The position numbers and the translations under genes were made by a program. Under the pieces are notes generated by a model. It ran no database searches. It saw only the letters and a list, made by a program, of their open reading frames with translations, and was not told the origin of the DNA. A stretch of 64,000 nt of DNA from Olleya sp. YS (GTDB lineage Bacteria; Bacteroidota; Bacteroidia; Flavobacteriales; Flavobacteriaceae), in NCBI RefSeq assembly GCF_029760915.1, contig NZ_CP121685.1, forward strand, positions 1,090,001 through 1,154,000. The letters run 5' to 3'. How positions within the stretch are numbered: the stretch's first letter is position 1; each line of letters starts with the position of its first letter. Shown here in pieces: positions 51,249 through 61,259 of the stretch.

Positions 51249-53093
51249 ATGTTAGAATTAGCAGGAATTATTATTTTAGGAATATTAGCACAATGGGTAG
51301 CTTGGAAATTTAAAATTCCAGCCATTTTGCCTTTAATACTAATTGGATTATTGGTAGGTCCTATTGCAGCAGAGTTTTTAAGTGAAGATCGTACCAAATG
51401 GATAGAGCCAATTTGGAATGGAGAGGAGGGTTTATTTCCTGGCGAAAGCTTATTTTATTTTGTGTCATTAGCCATAAGTATCATTTTATTTGAAGGTGGT
51501 TTAACCCTAAAAATGAGTGAAATTAAAAATGTAGGACCTGTTATTACTAAGTTAATATCTCTTGGTTCACTAGTCACTTTTTTTGGAGCTGGTATTGCTG
51601 CACATTATATTTTTAATTTAAGTTGGGAGATTTCATTTTTATTTTCTGGTCTAATCATTGTAACTGGACCGACAGTAATTACACCAATTTTAAGAAATAT
51701 TCCACTAAAAAAAGATGTGTCTGCAGTCCTTAAATGGGAAGGTATTTTAATAGACCCTATAGGTGCTTTAGTCGCAGTACTAGTGTTTGAATTTATTAGT
51801 GTTGATGCTGGTGGAGAATTCACAAAAACAGCCCTAATAGAATTTGGAAAAATTGTCTTATTCGGAGCTACTTTCGGATTTACTTTTGCACACGCTATGA
51901 ATTTTATTATCAATAAAAAATGGGTGCCTCATTACCTTTTAAATGTGTTTGCGTTAGCTGCTGTGCTTGGTGTATTTGTATTGTCAGATGCATTTGCGCA
52001 CGAATCTGGTTTACTAGCTGTAGTTGTTATGGGAATGGTTTTAGGAAACTCTAAATCGGCTTATTTAAAAGAACTATTGTACTTTAAAGAGTCCCTTAGT
52101 GTGTTATTAATTTCAATATTATTTATTCTTTTAGCTGCCAATATTAACTTTAGTGAGCTATTATTAATTTATAATTGGAAAACCGCAGCCTTATTTGCCT
52201 CAGTTGTATTCTTAATCAGACCATTAGGTGTATTTCTAAGTACAATTGGATCTAAATTAAAGTTAAAAGAAAAATTGTTTATTAGTTGGGTTGGACCAAG
52301 AGGTATTGTAGCTGCAGGTATTGCATCTCTTTTTGGATTAAAATTAGCAAGCAAAGGTGTGCCAGGAGCAGAGTATATCACACCATTAGTATTTGTAATT
52401 GTATTAGGAACAGTCCTGTTAAATGCGACAACCGCAAGACTATTTGCAAAATTAGTAGGTGTCTTTTTAAAACAATCTAACGGAATTTTAATTATTGGTG
52501 CCTCAAAAGTATCGCGATTAATTGGACATTATTTAGTGTCTAACGGAAGACATGTCGTGCTTATTGACAGTAACCAAAACAATATTAATAAGGCTAAAGA
52601 GTTAGGTTTAGAAGCTTTAAACACAAACATTTATTCTGATAATCTATTAGACGATATCGAGCTTAACGATGTTGGTTACTTAATGGCGCTTACAGGTAAC
52701 ACAGACATTAACAAATATGCCATTAGTAAATTTTCAAAACAATTTGGAGAGAATGGCTCATTTAGATTAGTGTCTTCTGAAGAAATGCGTGATGAAACCA
52801 AATCCCCTCTTGAAGGACTATTTTCTCACACAGATGACTATAATACTTTATCTGATGTAACTAGAAGTTTTCCAAGTATTCAAGAAATAGAAATTATAGA
52901 CAAAGCTCATTTAGACGACTTGATTAAAATTACAAATGAAGACAAAGATATAGTGCCTTTATTTATTAAAGATGATGAAGGAGAGTTACATATTATTCCG
53001 TCTAACAACACGGAAATTCAAGATGTAGAAGAAGGTTATGCGTTAGTGTATTTAGGTAAACCTTTGGATGTTGAACATGTAGAAACGGTATAA
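51249..53093 (+). CDS. Cation/proton antiporter with TrkA-N nucleotide-binding domain
   Basis: A 614-residue CPA-type antiporter. There are about 12 membrane helices (1-410) with FEGGLTLKMSEIK, the GPTVITPILRNIPLKKD loop and FISWVGPRGIVAAGIASLF. A cytoplasmic RCK/TrkA-N domain (about 410-540, IIGASKVSRLIGHYLV then HVVLIDSN) and a small C-terminal part follow. Sodium or potassium against protons is expected. The nucleotide-binding domain suggests ligand gating. Confidence 0.88.
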   Translation: MLELAGIIILGILAQWVAWKFKIPAILPLILIGLLVGPIAAEFLSEDRTKWIEPIWNGEEGLFPGESLFYFVSLAISIILFEGGLTLKMSEIKNVGPVITKLISLGSLVTFFGAGIAAHYIFNLSWEISFLFSGLIIVTGPTVITPILRNIPLKKDVSAVLKWEGILIDPIGALVAVLVFEFISVDAGGEFTKTALIEFGKIVLFGATFGFTFAHAMNFIINKKWVPHYLLNVFALAAVLGVFVLSDAFAHESGLLAVVVMGMVLGNSKSAYLKELLYFKESLSVLLISILFILLAANINFSELLLIYNWKTAALFASVVFLIRPLGVFLSTIGSKLKLKEKLFISWVGPRGIVAAGIASLFGLKLASKGVPGAEYITPLVFVIVLGTVLLNATTARLFAKLVGVFLKQSNGILIIGASKVSRLIGHYLVSNGRHVVLIDSNQNNINKAKELGLEALNTNIYSDNLLDDIELNDVGYLMALTGNTDINKYAISKFSKQFGENGSFRLVSSEEMRDETKSPLEGLFSHTDDYNTLSDVTRSFPSIQEIEIIDKAHLDDLIKITNEDKDIVPLFIKDDEGELHIIPSNNTEIQDVEEGYALVYLGKPLDVEHVETV

Positions 53094-53122
53094 AAAAAGC
53101 GTTGAAATTTTCAACGCTTTTT
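53094..53122. terminator. Bidirectional terminator between antiporter and lepA
   Basis: GCGTTGA (53099-53105) and TCAACGC (53111-53117), with A and T tracts on the outside, form a symmetric terminator for both convergent genes. Confidence 0.85.
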
Positions 53123-53125
53123 TTA

Positions 53126-54922
53126 TTAATCATTTAGCTTTAAAACAGCCATAAACGCTTGTTGTGGTATTTCTACATTACCAACTTGTCTCATACGTTT
53201 TTTACCTTTTTTCTGCTTTTCTAATAGCTTACGTTTACGCGATATATCTCCACCATAACATTTAGCAGTTACATCTTTACGTAAGGCTTTTACGGTTTCT
53301 CTTGCTATAATTTTTGCACCAATTGCCGCTTGAATTGGAATATCAAATTGCTGACGCGGAATTAACTCTTTTAACTTCTCACACATCTTTTTACCAATGT
53401 TATGGGCATTATCGGCATGTATTAACGCAGACAATGCATCCACAGGTTGTGCGTTTAATAAAACATCTAAACGCACTAATTTTGAGACTTTCATGCCTAT
53501 TGGATGGTAGTCAAACGACGCATATCCTTTAGACACGGTTTTTAATCTGTCATAAAAATCAAAAACAATTTCTGCTAAAGGCATTTCAAACGTTAACTCA
53601 ACACGTTCTGGTGTTAAGTAGGTTTGATTGGTAATCATACCACGTTTTTCAATACACAAGCTCATCACATTACCCACAAAGTCTGATTTAGTAATAATTG
53701 TAGCCTTTATAAAAGGTTCTTCCACGCGATTGACTGTAGAAGGATCTGGTAAGTCACTTGGGTTATTAACAATAAAAGCATCGTCAGGATTTTTATTGGT
53801 AAAAGCATGATAGGATACGTTAGGTACAGTTGTAATTACGGTCATATCAAACTCTCTTTCAAGACGCTCTTGAATAATTTCCATGTGTAACATCCCTAAA
53901 AATCCACATCTAAAACCAAAACCTAAAGCTGCCGAGCTTTCTGGCTGAAAGACCAAAGAGGCATCGTTAAGTTGTAGCTTTTCCATACTGTTTCTTAACT
54001 CTTCATAATCCTCTGTATCTACAGGATATATTCCTGCAAAAACCATTGGTTTAACGTCTTCAAATCCTTCGACAATATTGGTTGTTGGATTTTCAAAATC
54101 TGTTATGGTATCTCCTACTTTTACTTCTTTTGCAGTTTTAATTCCTGTAATTAAATAGCCTACATCGCCAGTTTTTACACTTTGCTTAGCGACTTGCGTT
54201 AACTTTAATGTTCCAACTTCATCTGCATGATAATCTTTATTGGTTGCAACAAATTTAATGTGTTGCCCTTTTTTGATTTCACCATTAAAGACTCTAAAAT
54301 AGGTTTCAATTCCTCTAAAGGTATTATAAACCGAATCAAAAATCAATGCCTGTAATGGTGCGTTTGGATCTCCTTTTGGTGCAGGAATACGCTCAATAAT
54401 AGCTTTTAAAATATCTTCTGCGCCAAATCCTGTTTTTCCACTAGCATGAATCACTTCACTTGGATCACAGCCTAATAAATCAACGATATCATCGGTTACT
54501 TCTTCTGGATTTGCACTTGGTAAATCTACTTTATTTAATACAGGAATGATTTCTAAATCATTTTCAAGCGCTAAGTATAAGTTAGATATGGTTTGCGCTT
54601 GAATGCTCTGTGCAGCATCTACAATTAGTAAAGCACCTTCGCAAGCAGCAATTGATCTAGATACTTCGTATGAAAAATCTACGTGTCCAGGTGTATCAAT
54701 TAAATTTAAGATATAATCTTCACCTTCATAAATATAATCCATTTGGATAGCATGCGACTTGATAGTAATACCACGTTCGCGCTCTAAATCCATGTTATCT
54801 AAAAGTTGATTTTGCTTTTCACGAGCTGTTACAGATCCTGTAGTATCCAATAAGCGGTCTGCAAGCGTGCTTTTTCCGTGATCAATATGTGCAATAATGC
54901 AAAAGTTTCTTATGTTCTTCAT
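53126..54922 (-). CDS. lepA: Elongation factor 4 (LepA)
   Basis: A 598-residue translational GTPase that back-translocates or remodels stalled ribosomes. G1 AHIDHGKS, the switch region [20 protein letters not shown] and NKVDLP are all present. The LepA-specific C-terminal domain includes [15 protein letters not shown]. Start ATG at 54922 (family start [17 protein letters not shown]). Confidence 0.97.
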   Translation of the reverse strand: MKNIRNFCIIAHIDHGKSTLADRLLDTTGSVTAREKQNQLLDNMDLERERGITIKSHAIQMDYIYEGEDYILNLIDTPGHVDFSYEVSRSIAACEGALLIVDAAQSIQAQTISNLYLALENDLEIIPVLNKVDLPSANPEEVTDDIVDLLGCDPSEVIHASGKTGFGAEDILKAIIERIPAPKGDPNAPLQALIFDSVYNTFRGIETYFRVFNGEIKKGQHIKFVATNKDYHADEVGTLKLTQVAKQSVKTGDVGYLITGIKTAKEVKVGDTITDFENPTTNIVEGFEDVKPMVFAGIYPVDTEDYEELRNSMEKLQLNDASLVFQPESSAALGFGFRCGFLGMLHMEIIQERLEREFDMTVITTVPNVSYHAFTNKNPDDAFIVNNPSDLPDPSTVNRVEEPFIKATIITKSDFVGNVMSLCIEKRGMITNQTYLTPERVELTFEMPLAEIVFDFYDRLKTVSKGYASFDYHPIGMKVSKLVRLDVLLNAQPVDALSALIHADNAHNIGKKMCEKLKELIPRQQFDIPIQAAIGAKIIARETVKALRKDVTAKCYGGDISRKRKLLEKQKKGKKRMRQVGNVEIPQQAFMAVLKLND

Positions 54923-54952
54923 AGTCAAATCTCTTCATAAATAAAGATGCTG

Positions 54953-54960
54953 CAAATATA
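54953..54960 (-). promoter_or_regulatory. -7 promoter element (TATATTTG) for lepA
   Basis: The minus strand reads TATATTTG 30 nt upstream of the lepA ATG. Confidence 0.55.
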
Positions 54961-55079
54961 AAGTATTTATTGGGCTTTTTTTCTTTTTTATTAGGAATTG
55001 AAACATCACTAAATTTATGGTTTTATCCACAACAAAAAGTGTAAAACTATTGCTATATTGCACACCCAAGTTATCATTA

Positions 55080-57485
55080 ATGAAGCAATTTTTCTACTTA
55101 TTTTTTCTATGTACTTATACTTTAAGTTTTGGTCAAGACTTAACAGTTTCTGGAAAAATTGTAGATGGAAATAATCAACCTGTTGCCTTTACCAATATTG
55201 TATTATACAAGTTAACTCCAGAAGGTATTTCTATTACAAAAGGAGTGTCCTCTAATGAAGATGGATCATTTATTTTTGATGAATTATACACTGGTAAATA
55301 CCGAATTACAGCAAGCTACATAGGATACAAAACAGTAGACCAAGAGTTTAATTTGGATAAAAATACCAATCTCACGTTAGTACTTATTGAAAACAGTGAA
55401 AACTTAGATGAGGTATTAATTACTGCCAAAAAACCAACATTAAAAAAAGAAGTAGACCGACTAATTTTTAATGTTGCTAACACTTCTCTAAGCGAAGGAA
55501 GCATGCTTGATGTATTACGCAGCACACCTGGTGTTTTAATTCTGGGAGATGTTATTTCGGTTAAAAACAGCTCGCCAACCGTATTTATTAATGACAGAAA
55601 AGTACAATTATCTGCTACCGAGTTAAATCAATTGCTATCAAATTCTTCAGCAAATAGTATTCAAAAAATTGAAGTGATTACCAATCCACCTGCTAAATAT
55701 GATGCAGATAGCGGTGTCGTATTAAATATTGTGATGAGTAAAAACCTGATAACAGGTTACAGAGGTACGGTTTTTAGCAATTATACACAAGGTGTTTTTC
55801 CTAGATATAATGCTGGAATAAGCCAGTTTTATAAAACAAAAAAAATAAACGTTAATCTTAATTATAGCTATAATCATAGTAAAATTAATAGAGATAATGA
55901 CGAAGAAATTAATTATCTAAATAATAGTCTTATATCAGAGCGATGGACCACAGATATAAACAGAAATACAACCTCTAAAACCCACAATGCTAACCTTAAT
56001 TTTGACTATTTTATTAATGATAATAACACCTTAAGCCTATCATCAACTATATTGTACTTACCTTATTTTGACTATCTCACAAAAGGAGCAACCAATGTAG
56101 ACGACCTGCAAGGTCCAGATGATTACCGTTTTAATGCCACTAACTATTCGCAAGACGATAAATATAATTTAGGAACGGATTTAGATTACAAGCTCATTTT
56201 TAAAAATGGAGCTAAACTGTTAATAAATACCCATTTTACCAAGTACGATTATAACAGAAAGCAACATGTTAATTCTGATTATTTTTTCCCAATTAGCTCC
56301 TCAAATTTTAGTACCGCATTTAATACAAAAAATAATCAAACCACAGATATTTTAACTTCACAATTAGATTACGAAGTAGCAACTAGTGAAACCGCCAATG
56401 TGTTGTTTGGTGTTAAAACTTCTAATGTTAACACAGATAGTGATATTACGCAGTTTGACATCAATCAAACCACAGGAAATCAAACTCTAAACACAGCAAA
56501 TACTAACGCTTTTAATTATAACGAATCCATTTTTGCAAGTTACCTTAGCTACAATAAAAGTTGGGATAAGTGGCGTTTTTCGGGTGGATTAAGAGCAGAA
56601 TACACAGATATTGAAGGACAGTCACCAACTACAAACCTTAATACAAAGCAAGATTATCTAGAATGGTTTCCAACTATTAACTTAAGTTGGCAAGCGTTTG
56701 ATAATACTAGTTTATATACTAACTATAAACGAATTATTGAACGTCCAAATTATCAAGATTTGAATCCGTTTAATTTCTTTTTAAACGACAACACAATAGT
56801 GACAGGAAATCCCAATTTACAACCGTCATTTACCAATCATTTTGTTATAGGTACAGAAATAAATCAGCGCTACACCATTGAAGCTTATTATAAAGATATC
56901 TCCAACCAAATAAACGAGCTGCCTTTACAAGACAACATAAATAATGTGCTAATATATTCTCCTACTAACATTGGAAGCACTATAGAATTTGGGTTTGACT
57001 TTATCACTTATTTTGACATGTTAGAGAACTGGTCTGTTTATTTTGTAACCTCGTTTTACAATATAGAAGATGAAGCCTTTTTTAATAATCAATTAATTAA
57101 ACTAGATCAGTGGAGCAACTATTCTGTATTAAGTAATGATTTTTCGTTTTTAAAAGATAATAGCTTGACAGCCAACTTCACGCTAACTTATGTTAGTAAA
57201 AACCAACAAGGCTTTCAAATTGTCGATACACGTTTGATTTCTGATTTATCATTTAGTAAAAAAGTATTTAAAAAGAAAGGAACCATATCCTTAGCATTTG
57301 CTGATTTATTTAATCAGCAAGACTTTGCAGTACGCTCAAAATACGCAAATCAAAACAGCCGAAACTTTACCAACTTGGACAACCGTTATGTCAAATTAGG
57401 CTTTAGCTATAAGTTTGGAAACACTACTTTAGAAACTAACGAGCGTACTAAAGAACTAAAAGAGCGTGAACGTTTGGAAGACTAA
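55080..57485 (+). CDS. Outer-membrane TonB-dependent receptor-like beta-barrel protein
   Basis: An 801-residue protein with a signal peptide (MKQFFYLFFLCTYTLSFGQ). A carboxypeptidase-regulatory-like (CarboxypepD_reg) domain (about 24-105), a short plug-like domain (about 115-225) and a barrel of the OMP_b-brl_3 class (about 230-785) follow. It lacks an obvious SusD partner nearby, so the ligand is unknown. The ATG at 55080 is the correct start; the frame extends upstream without a signal-like sequence. Confidence 0.85.
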   Translation: MKQFFYLFFLCTYTLSFGQDLTVSGKIVDGNNQPVAFTNIVLYKLTPEGISITKGVSSNEDGSFIFDELYTGKYRITASYIGYKTVDQEFNLDKNTNLTLVLIENSENLDEVLITAKKPTLKKEVDRLIFNVANTSLSEGSMLDVLRSTPGVLILGDVISVKNSSPTVFINDRKVQLSATELNQLLSNSSANSIQKIEVITNPPAKYDADSGVVLNIVMSKNLITGYRGTVFSNYTQGVFPRYNAGISQFYKTKKINVNLNYSYNHSKINRDNDEEINYLNNSLISERWTTDINRNTTSKTHNANLNFDYFINDNNTLSLSSTILYLPYFDYLTKGATNVDDLQGPDDYRFNATNYSQDDKYNLGTDLDYKLIFKNGAKLLINTHFTKYDYNRKQHVNSDYFFPISSSNFSTAFNTKNNQTTDILTSQLDYEVATSETANVLFGVKTSNVNTDSDITQFDINQTTGNQTLNTANTNAFNYNESIFASYLSYNKSWDKWRFSGGLRAEYTDIEGQSPTTNLNTKQDYLEWFPTINLSWQAFDNTSLYTNYKRIIERPNYQDLNPFNFFLNDNTIVTGNPNLQPSFTNHFVIGTEINQRYTIEAYYKDISNQINELPLQDNINNVLIYSPTNIGSTIEFGFDFITYFDMLENWSVYFVTSFYNIEDEAFFNNQLIKLDQWSNYSVLSNDFSFLKDNSLTANFTLTYVSKNQQGFQIVDTRLISDLSFSKKVFKKKGTISLAFADLFNQQDFAVRSKYANQNSRNFTNLDNRYVKLGFSYKFGNTTLETNERTKELKERERLED

Positions 57486-57524
57486 TTAATTTGTAGGCAG
57501 GTATTTAGATTTTTTTTATTTAAA

Positions 57525-57800
57525 TTAAAACAACAGTTTCTTTTTTAAGTATTTAGTTGTGAAATAACTTAACACAAATCCCAAAACAACAATTAATATT
57601 AAATGAATAAGTGATCCATCAGGATGACCATTTGAAACTTTATTCATATAAAGTAAATCAACCCATAATGGAATTTCATGAGTGTGATAATAACAATAAT
57701 CTTTAGGTAATAAAAAAGGAGAAATAATTTGGAAGTCAACGTAACCTATAATGAAAACATAGAGTATTCCTATTAATATTGTTATTAGTATAAACTTCAT
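57525..57800 (-). CDS. Small two-helix membrane protein, function unknown
   Basis: A 91-residue hypothetical protein with hydrophobic helices at about 3-22 and 65-82, a polar loop with PLPKDYCYYHTH-like residues between them, and a Lys-rich end. Start at the ATG at 57800, which avoids overlap with the TolB-like gene. No family is recognised. Confidence 0.5.
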   Translation of the reverse strand: MKFILITILIGILYVFIIGYVDFQIISPFLLPKDYCYYHTHEIPLWVDLLYMNKVSNGHPDGSLIHLILIVVLGFVLSYFTTKYLKKKLLF

Positions 57801-57811
57801 TTTAGATTGAA

Positions 57812-58921
57812 CTAATCCACCCACTCAGCAATAAACAAATTAGTATCACGTCCACCACCATTATTACGGTTTGAAGAAAACGCTAGCTTTTTACCATCGT
57901 TAGAAAACACCGGAAAGGCATCAAATGTTTCACTATGTGTGACGCGTTCTAAATTTTTACCATCAATATCGATTAAGTATAAATTAAACGGAAAACCACG
58001 TTCTGCCTCAAAGTTAGACGAGAATAATATTTTTTCTCCAGAAGGATGAAAAAACGGACTCCAATTAGCATTACCTAAATCGGTTAACTGACGTAAATCA
58101 CTACCATTTGCATTACAAATGTAAAGCTCCATATCTGTAGGTTCTACTAAACCTTCAGCTAATAAATCTTTGTATTCTTTAATCTCTTGTTCTGTTTTTG
58201 GACGAGACGAACGGAAGATTATTTTTGTTCCGTCAGGCGAGAAAAAAGCACCTCCATCATAACCTAATTCATCTGTAATTTGCTTGACATCTGTACCATC
58301 TAGATTCATTGTGTATAATTCTAAATCACCACTTCTGGTTGAGGTAAACACAATCTTATCACCTTTTGGCGAGACTGTTGGTTCTGCATCATAACCAGGT
58401 TCATTGGTTAATTGTTTAACTATATTTCCCTCTAAATCGGCTACAAAAATGTCAAAGGTATCATAAACTGGCCAAATGTATTTTCCGTTTTTACGTAAAG
58501 GTGTGTCTGGACAGTTTACGTCACCTAAATGCGTCGAAGCATAAATAATATGTTTGTTATCTGGTAAAAAGTAAGAGCAGGTTGTACGACCTTTTCCTGT
58601 ACTAATCATTGGAGGCATGTTGTCTTTAAACGTCTCGTCTGCATTCATTAAAAACATTTGGTCACAGCTTACATTCCATTTGTCATAATTAGATTGAAAC
58701 ACAATTTGCTTGTCATCAAAACTCCAATACGCTTCTGCGTTATCACCACCAAATGTCACTTGACGTAAACTTTTAAAGTGTTTTTCTTCAGGATAAATTA
58801 ATGGATTATCTGTTGTTTTTATCTCTGTTTTAGAGTCGTCTTTAGAGTTGGTTTGTTTGTCTTCTTTACAAGAAAAAAACAAAACAGTAATTAGTAGTAA
58901 TCCGAAAAATTTAGTCTTCAT
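57812..58921 (-). CDS. TolB-like beta-propeller lipoprotein
   Basis: A 369-residue exported lipoprotein (FFSC lipobox) with repeated PD40 blades such as VTFGGDNAEAYWSFDDKQIVF, PTVSPKGDKIVFTSTRSG and AFFSPDGTKIIFRSSR. These form a TolB-type propeller. It could bind protein or sugar ligands. It is divergent from an M28 peptidase gene, with which such proteins are often paired. Confidence 0.82.
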   Translation of the reverse strand: MKTKFFGLLLITVLFFSCKEDKQTNSKDDSKTEIKTTDNPLIYPEEKHFKSLRQVTFGGDNAEAYWSFDDKQIVFQSNYDKWNVSCDQMFLMNADETFKDNMPPMISTGKGRTTCSYFLPDNKHIIYASTHLGDVNCPDTPLRKNGKYIWPVYDTFDIFVADLEGNIVKQLTNEPGYDAEPTVSPKGDKIVFTSTRSGDLELYTMNLDGTDVKQITDELGYDGGAFFSPDGTKIIFRSSRPKTEQEIKEYKDLLAEGLVEPTDMELYICNANGSDLRQLTDLGNANWSPFFHPSGEKILFSSNFEAERGFPFNLYLIDIDGKNLERVTHSETFDAFPVFSNDGKKLAFSSNRNNGGGRDTNLFIAEWVD

Positions 58922-58960
58922 AATAACTTTAATAAATGGCTTTATTTGCCTAATTTTATA

Positions 58961-58968
58961 CAAAATTA
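58961..58968 (-). promoter_or_regulatory. -7 promoter element (TAATTTTG) for the TolB-like gene
   Basis: The minus strand reads TAATTTTG in the 59-bp space between the divergent start codons. Confidence 0.45.
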
Positions 58969-58980
58969 ATACTTCTTAAT

Positions 58981-60207
58981 ATGAAATACCTAAAACTCCT
59001 AGCTTTTTTAATCGTTTTTACGTCTTGTAAAAAAGAAGTTTTAAAAGACATTACCATTCAAGAGGACGTAGAATTTTTAGCAGATGATGCGTTAGAAGGT
59101 CGTCAAACAGGTACAGAAGGCGAGCAAAAAGCTGCAAACTATATTGCAGACCGCTTTAAAAGCTTAGGTTTACAACCCAAAGGGACAGAGGGTTATTTTC
59201 AGAGGTTTTCTTTTAAACCAAAAACAGATCCACATCAAGAAGTAAACTACACAGTTAAAGATGGTGATAGCACGATTACTGCAACAAATGTTATTGGGTT
59301 TATAGACAATAAAGCAGAACACACGGTTATTATTGGAGCACATTACGACCATCTAGGCTATGGCGCAGAAGGGAGTTTGTATAGAGGCGACAGTACACAA
59401 ATCCACAATGGAGCAGATGATAATGCAAGTGGTGTAGCTGTGCTTTTAAACTTAGCTAAAAAGCTACAGGATAAAAATATTAATAACAACTATTTATTCA
59501 TCACTTTTTCAGGTGAAGAAATGGGTTTACTAGGCTCTAATTACTACACTAAAAACCCAACAATAAGTAACGATAAAGCCAATTATATGATTAATATGGA
59601 TATGGTTGGTCGTTTAAAAGCCGATAGCACTTTGGCAGTTTATGGTGTTGGAACTTCTCCAATATTTAAACAGACCTTAAAAGCGCACAATAACCGTTTT
59701 AAATTAGTACAAAAGGAATCTGGTGTTGGACCAAGTGATCACACTAGTTTTTATAATGTAGATATTCCAGTATTACACTTTTTTACAGGACAGCATGAAG
59801 ATTATCATAAGCCAACAGACGATACAGAGCGTTTACATTTTAATGGAATGCAAGTGATTTCTAATTACATTTTTAATATAATAACAGACCTTGATAATAA
59901 CGGAAAATTACCGTTTAGAAAAACAAAAAACGAAAGCGAAGATGCACCAAGGTTTAAGGTTGTTTTAGGTGTAATACCAGATTATATGTTTGATGGAAAA
60001 GGCATGCGAATTGATGGAATTAGTGAAGATAAATCAGCACAAAAAGCAGGATTACAAAAAGGCGATATTGTAGTAAAATTAGGTGATGTTGAAGTCACAG
60101 ATATGATGTCCTATATGATGGCTTTATCTACTTTTGAAAAAGGACAATCCACAAAAGTCGTTGTAAAACGAGGTGATGATTTGGTTGAGGCTGATATTAC
60201 GTTTTAA
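58981..60207 (+). CDS. M28 family metallopeptidase with a C-terminal PDZ domain
   Basis: A 408-residue lipoprotein (LIVFTSC). The M28 domain (about 25-300) has the zinc ligands in GAHYDHLG, GADDNASG, SGEEMGLLGS, NMDMVGR and TGQHEDYHK. A PDZ-like domain (about 320-405, with KAGLQKGDIVVKLGD) follows. It probably cleaves N-terminal residues of extracytoplasmic peptides. The PDZ domain may guide substrate choice. Confidence 0.92.
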   Translation: MKYLKLLAFLIVFTSCKKEVLKDITIQEDVEFLADDALEGRQTGTEGEQKAANYIADRFKSLGLQPKGTEGYFQRFSFKPKTDPHQEVNYTVKDGDSTITATNVIGFIDNKAEHTVIIGAHYDHLGYGAEGSLYRGDSTQIHNGADDNASGVAVLLNLAKKLQDKNINNNYLFITFSGEEMGLLGSNYYTKNPTISNDKANYMINMDMVGRLKADSTLAVYGVGTSPIFKQTLKAHNNRFKLVQKESGVGPSDHTSFYNVDIPVLHFFTGQHEDYHKPTDDTERLHFNGMQVISNYIFNIITDLDNNGKLPFRKTKNESEDAPRFKVVLGVIPDYMFDGKGMRIDGISEDKSAQKAGLQKGDIVVKLGDVEVTDMMSYMMALSTFEKGQSTKVVVKRGDDLVEADITF

Positions 60208-60240
60208 AATCAAAAACTATATAAAGTCAATTAAAAATTC

Positions 60241-60271
60241 ACTTGTCTTGCTGAGCTTGTCGAAGCATCAT
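60241..60271 (+). repeat. Short TGCTGAGC...GTCGAAG repeat
   Basis: TTGCTGAGCTTGTCGAAGCATC repeats the word family of 42140-42166 (TGCTGAGCGCAGTCGAAG). It lies between the M28 peptidase and a DUF4345 gene. Confidence 0.5.
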
Positions 60272-60282
60272 TAAAACCTAAA

Positions 60283-60666
60283 ATGAAAATAACAAACAAT
60301 GACATCATCAACAAAATACATTTAGTAATCTCTGTATGTATAGTAGTGCCAGTGTCTTTGGTTTATGGTTTTAACCCAAGCTCTCAGTTCGATATTCATT
60401 TAAACACTATAGACGAGCATAATTTTTTTAAAGCCATTATGGGTTTATATTTAGGGGTTTCTGTGTTATGGGTGTTAGGAATTTTTAAAGCTAATTATCT
60501 TAAAATAGCATTAATCACCAATATGATTTTTATGCTAGGCTTAGGTTTTGGAAGACTATTAAGCTTAGTGTTAGATGGAGTACCTACTTTTGGTTATAAA
60601 TTTGGAACTTTTGCTGAATTATTTTTAGGTTTTTATGGGCTTTGGGTAATTAATAAAAAGGAATAA
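60283..60666 (+). CDS. DUF4345 family membrane protein
   Basis: A 127-residue protein with four hydrophobic segments (about 13-31, 49-66, 72-92 and 104-122) in the DUF4345 pattern, including FFKAIMGLYLGVSVLWVLG and GLGFGRLLSLVLDG. Function unknown. The convergent lipoprotein's restored end would lie only one base away. Confidence 0.75.
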   Translation: MKITNNDIINKIHLVISVCIVVPVSLVYGFNPSSQFDIHLNTIDEHNFFKAIMGLYLGVSVLWVLGIFKANYLKIALITNMIFMLGLGFGRLLSLVLDGVPTFGYKFGTFAELFLGFYGLWVINKKE

Positions 60667-60667
60667 A

Positions 60668-61191
60668 TTATTTAGGTTCAAAAGAATTAATTATTAGCAT
60701 CGCTTCATTAATATATTTATCAAATAGGTCTTCTCTCATTTGAAATAATATGTAATCAAGTCTTGTGTTTTTTGTATAAAAAACTCAATTCTTTTATATT
60801 TTCCTTTAACAGATTTGTAGGTTATTTCCGATTCTATTTTATATATGTATTTTGAATCATCTGGCATCAATAAAAGCTTATATTCTTTATGCAGCTCTAC
60901 ATTTCTTAGAGTACTACCATGTGCTTTTAAGGTACTATCTATACCAGTAAATTTTTCAGCATAAATTTCATTTAAAGTAACAGAAATATGATTTAATTCA
61001 TCTCTGTTATTTAACTTTCTTATAGCTTTTGGCGTTAAATAAAAATGTCCGAAACTTCCAAACTCCACCCACGAATTAGGATATTGAATATTAAAATGAT
61101 TATTACTTATAGTTTTTAACTTAAACCCGCTTTTTTGTGTGTTACACCCAAAAACTATTAATAAAGTTATAACGGTAAAAATTTTCTTCAT
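60668..61191 (-). pseudogene. Lipoprotein gene probably broken by a one-base frameshift near its end
   Basis: The annotatable frame (60736-61191, 151 residues, start ATG at 61191) has a lipoprotein signal (LIVFGC) and no known domain. Immediately past the stop, the neighbouring frame reads KNTRLDYILFQMREDLFDKY and on to INSFEPK before a TAA at 60668, as a natural end would. Two six-base homopolymer runs (60768-60773 and 60778-60783) sit at the switch, and a single missing base would join the frames to about 175 residues. Either the gene is recently inactivated or this is a sequence error. Confidence 0.65.
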
Positions 61192-61235
61192 AAACACTAA
61201 AATATATCTTTCGTTAACAATTACCTAAAAAACCT

Positions 61236-61243
61236 TAATTTTG
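61236..61243 (+). promoter_or_regulatory. -7 promoter element (TAATTTTG) for the dus gene
   Basis: TAATTTTG ends 16 nt before the GTG start of the dihydrouridine synthase gene. Confidence 0.5.
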
Positions 61244-61259
61244 CATCAAAATTGTTTTC

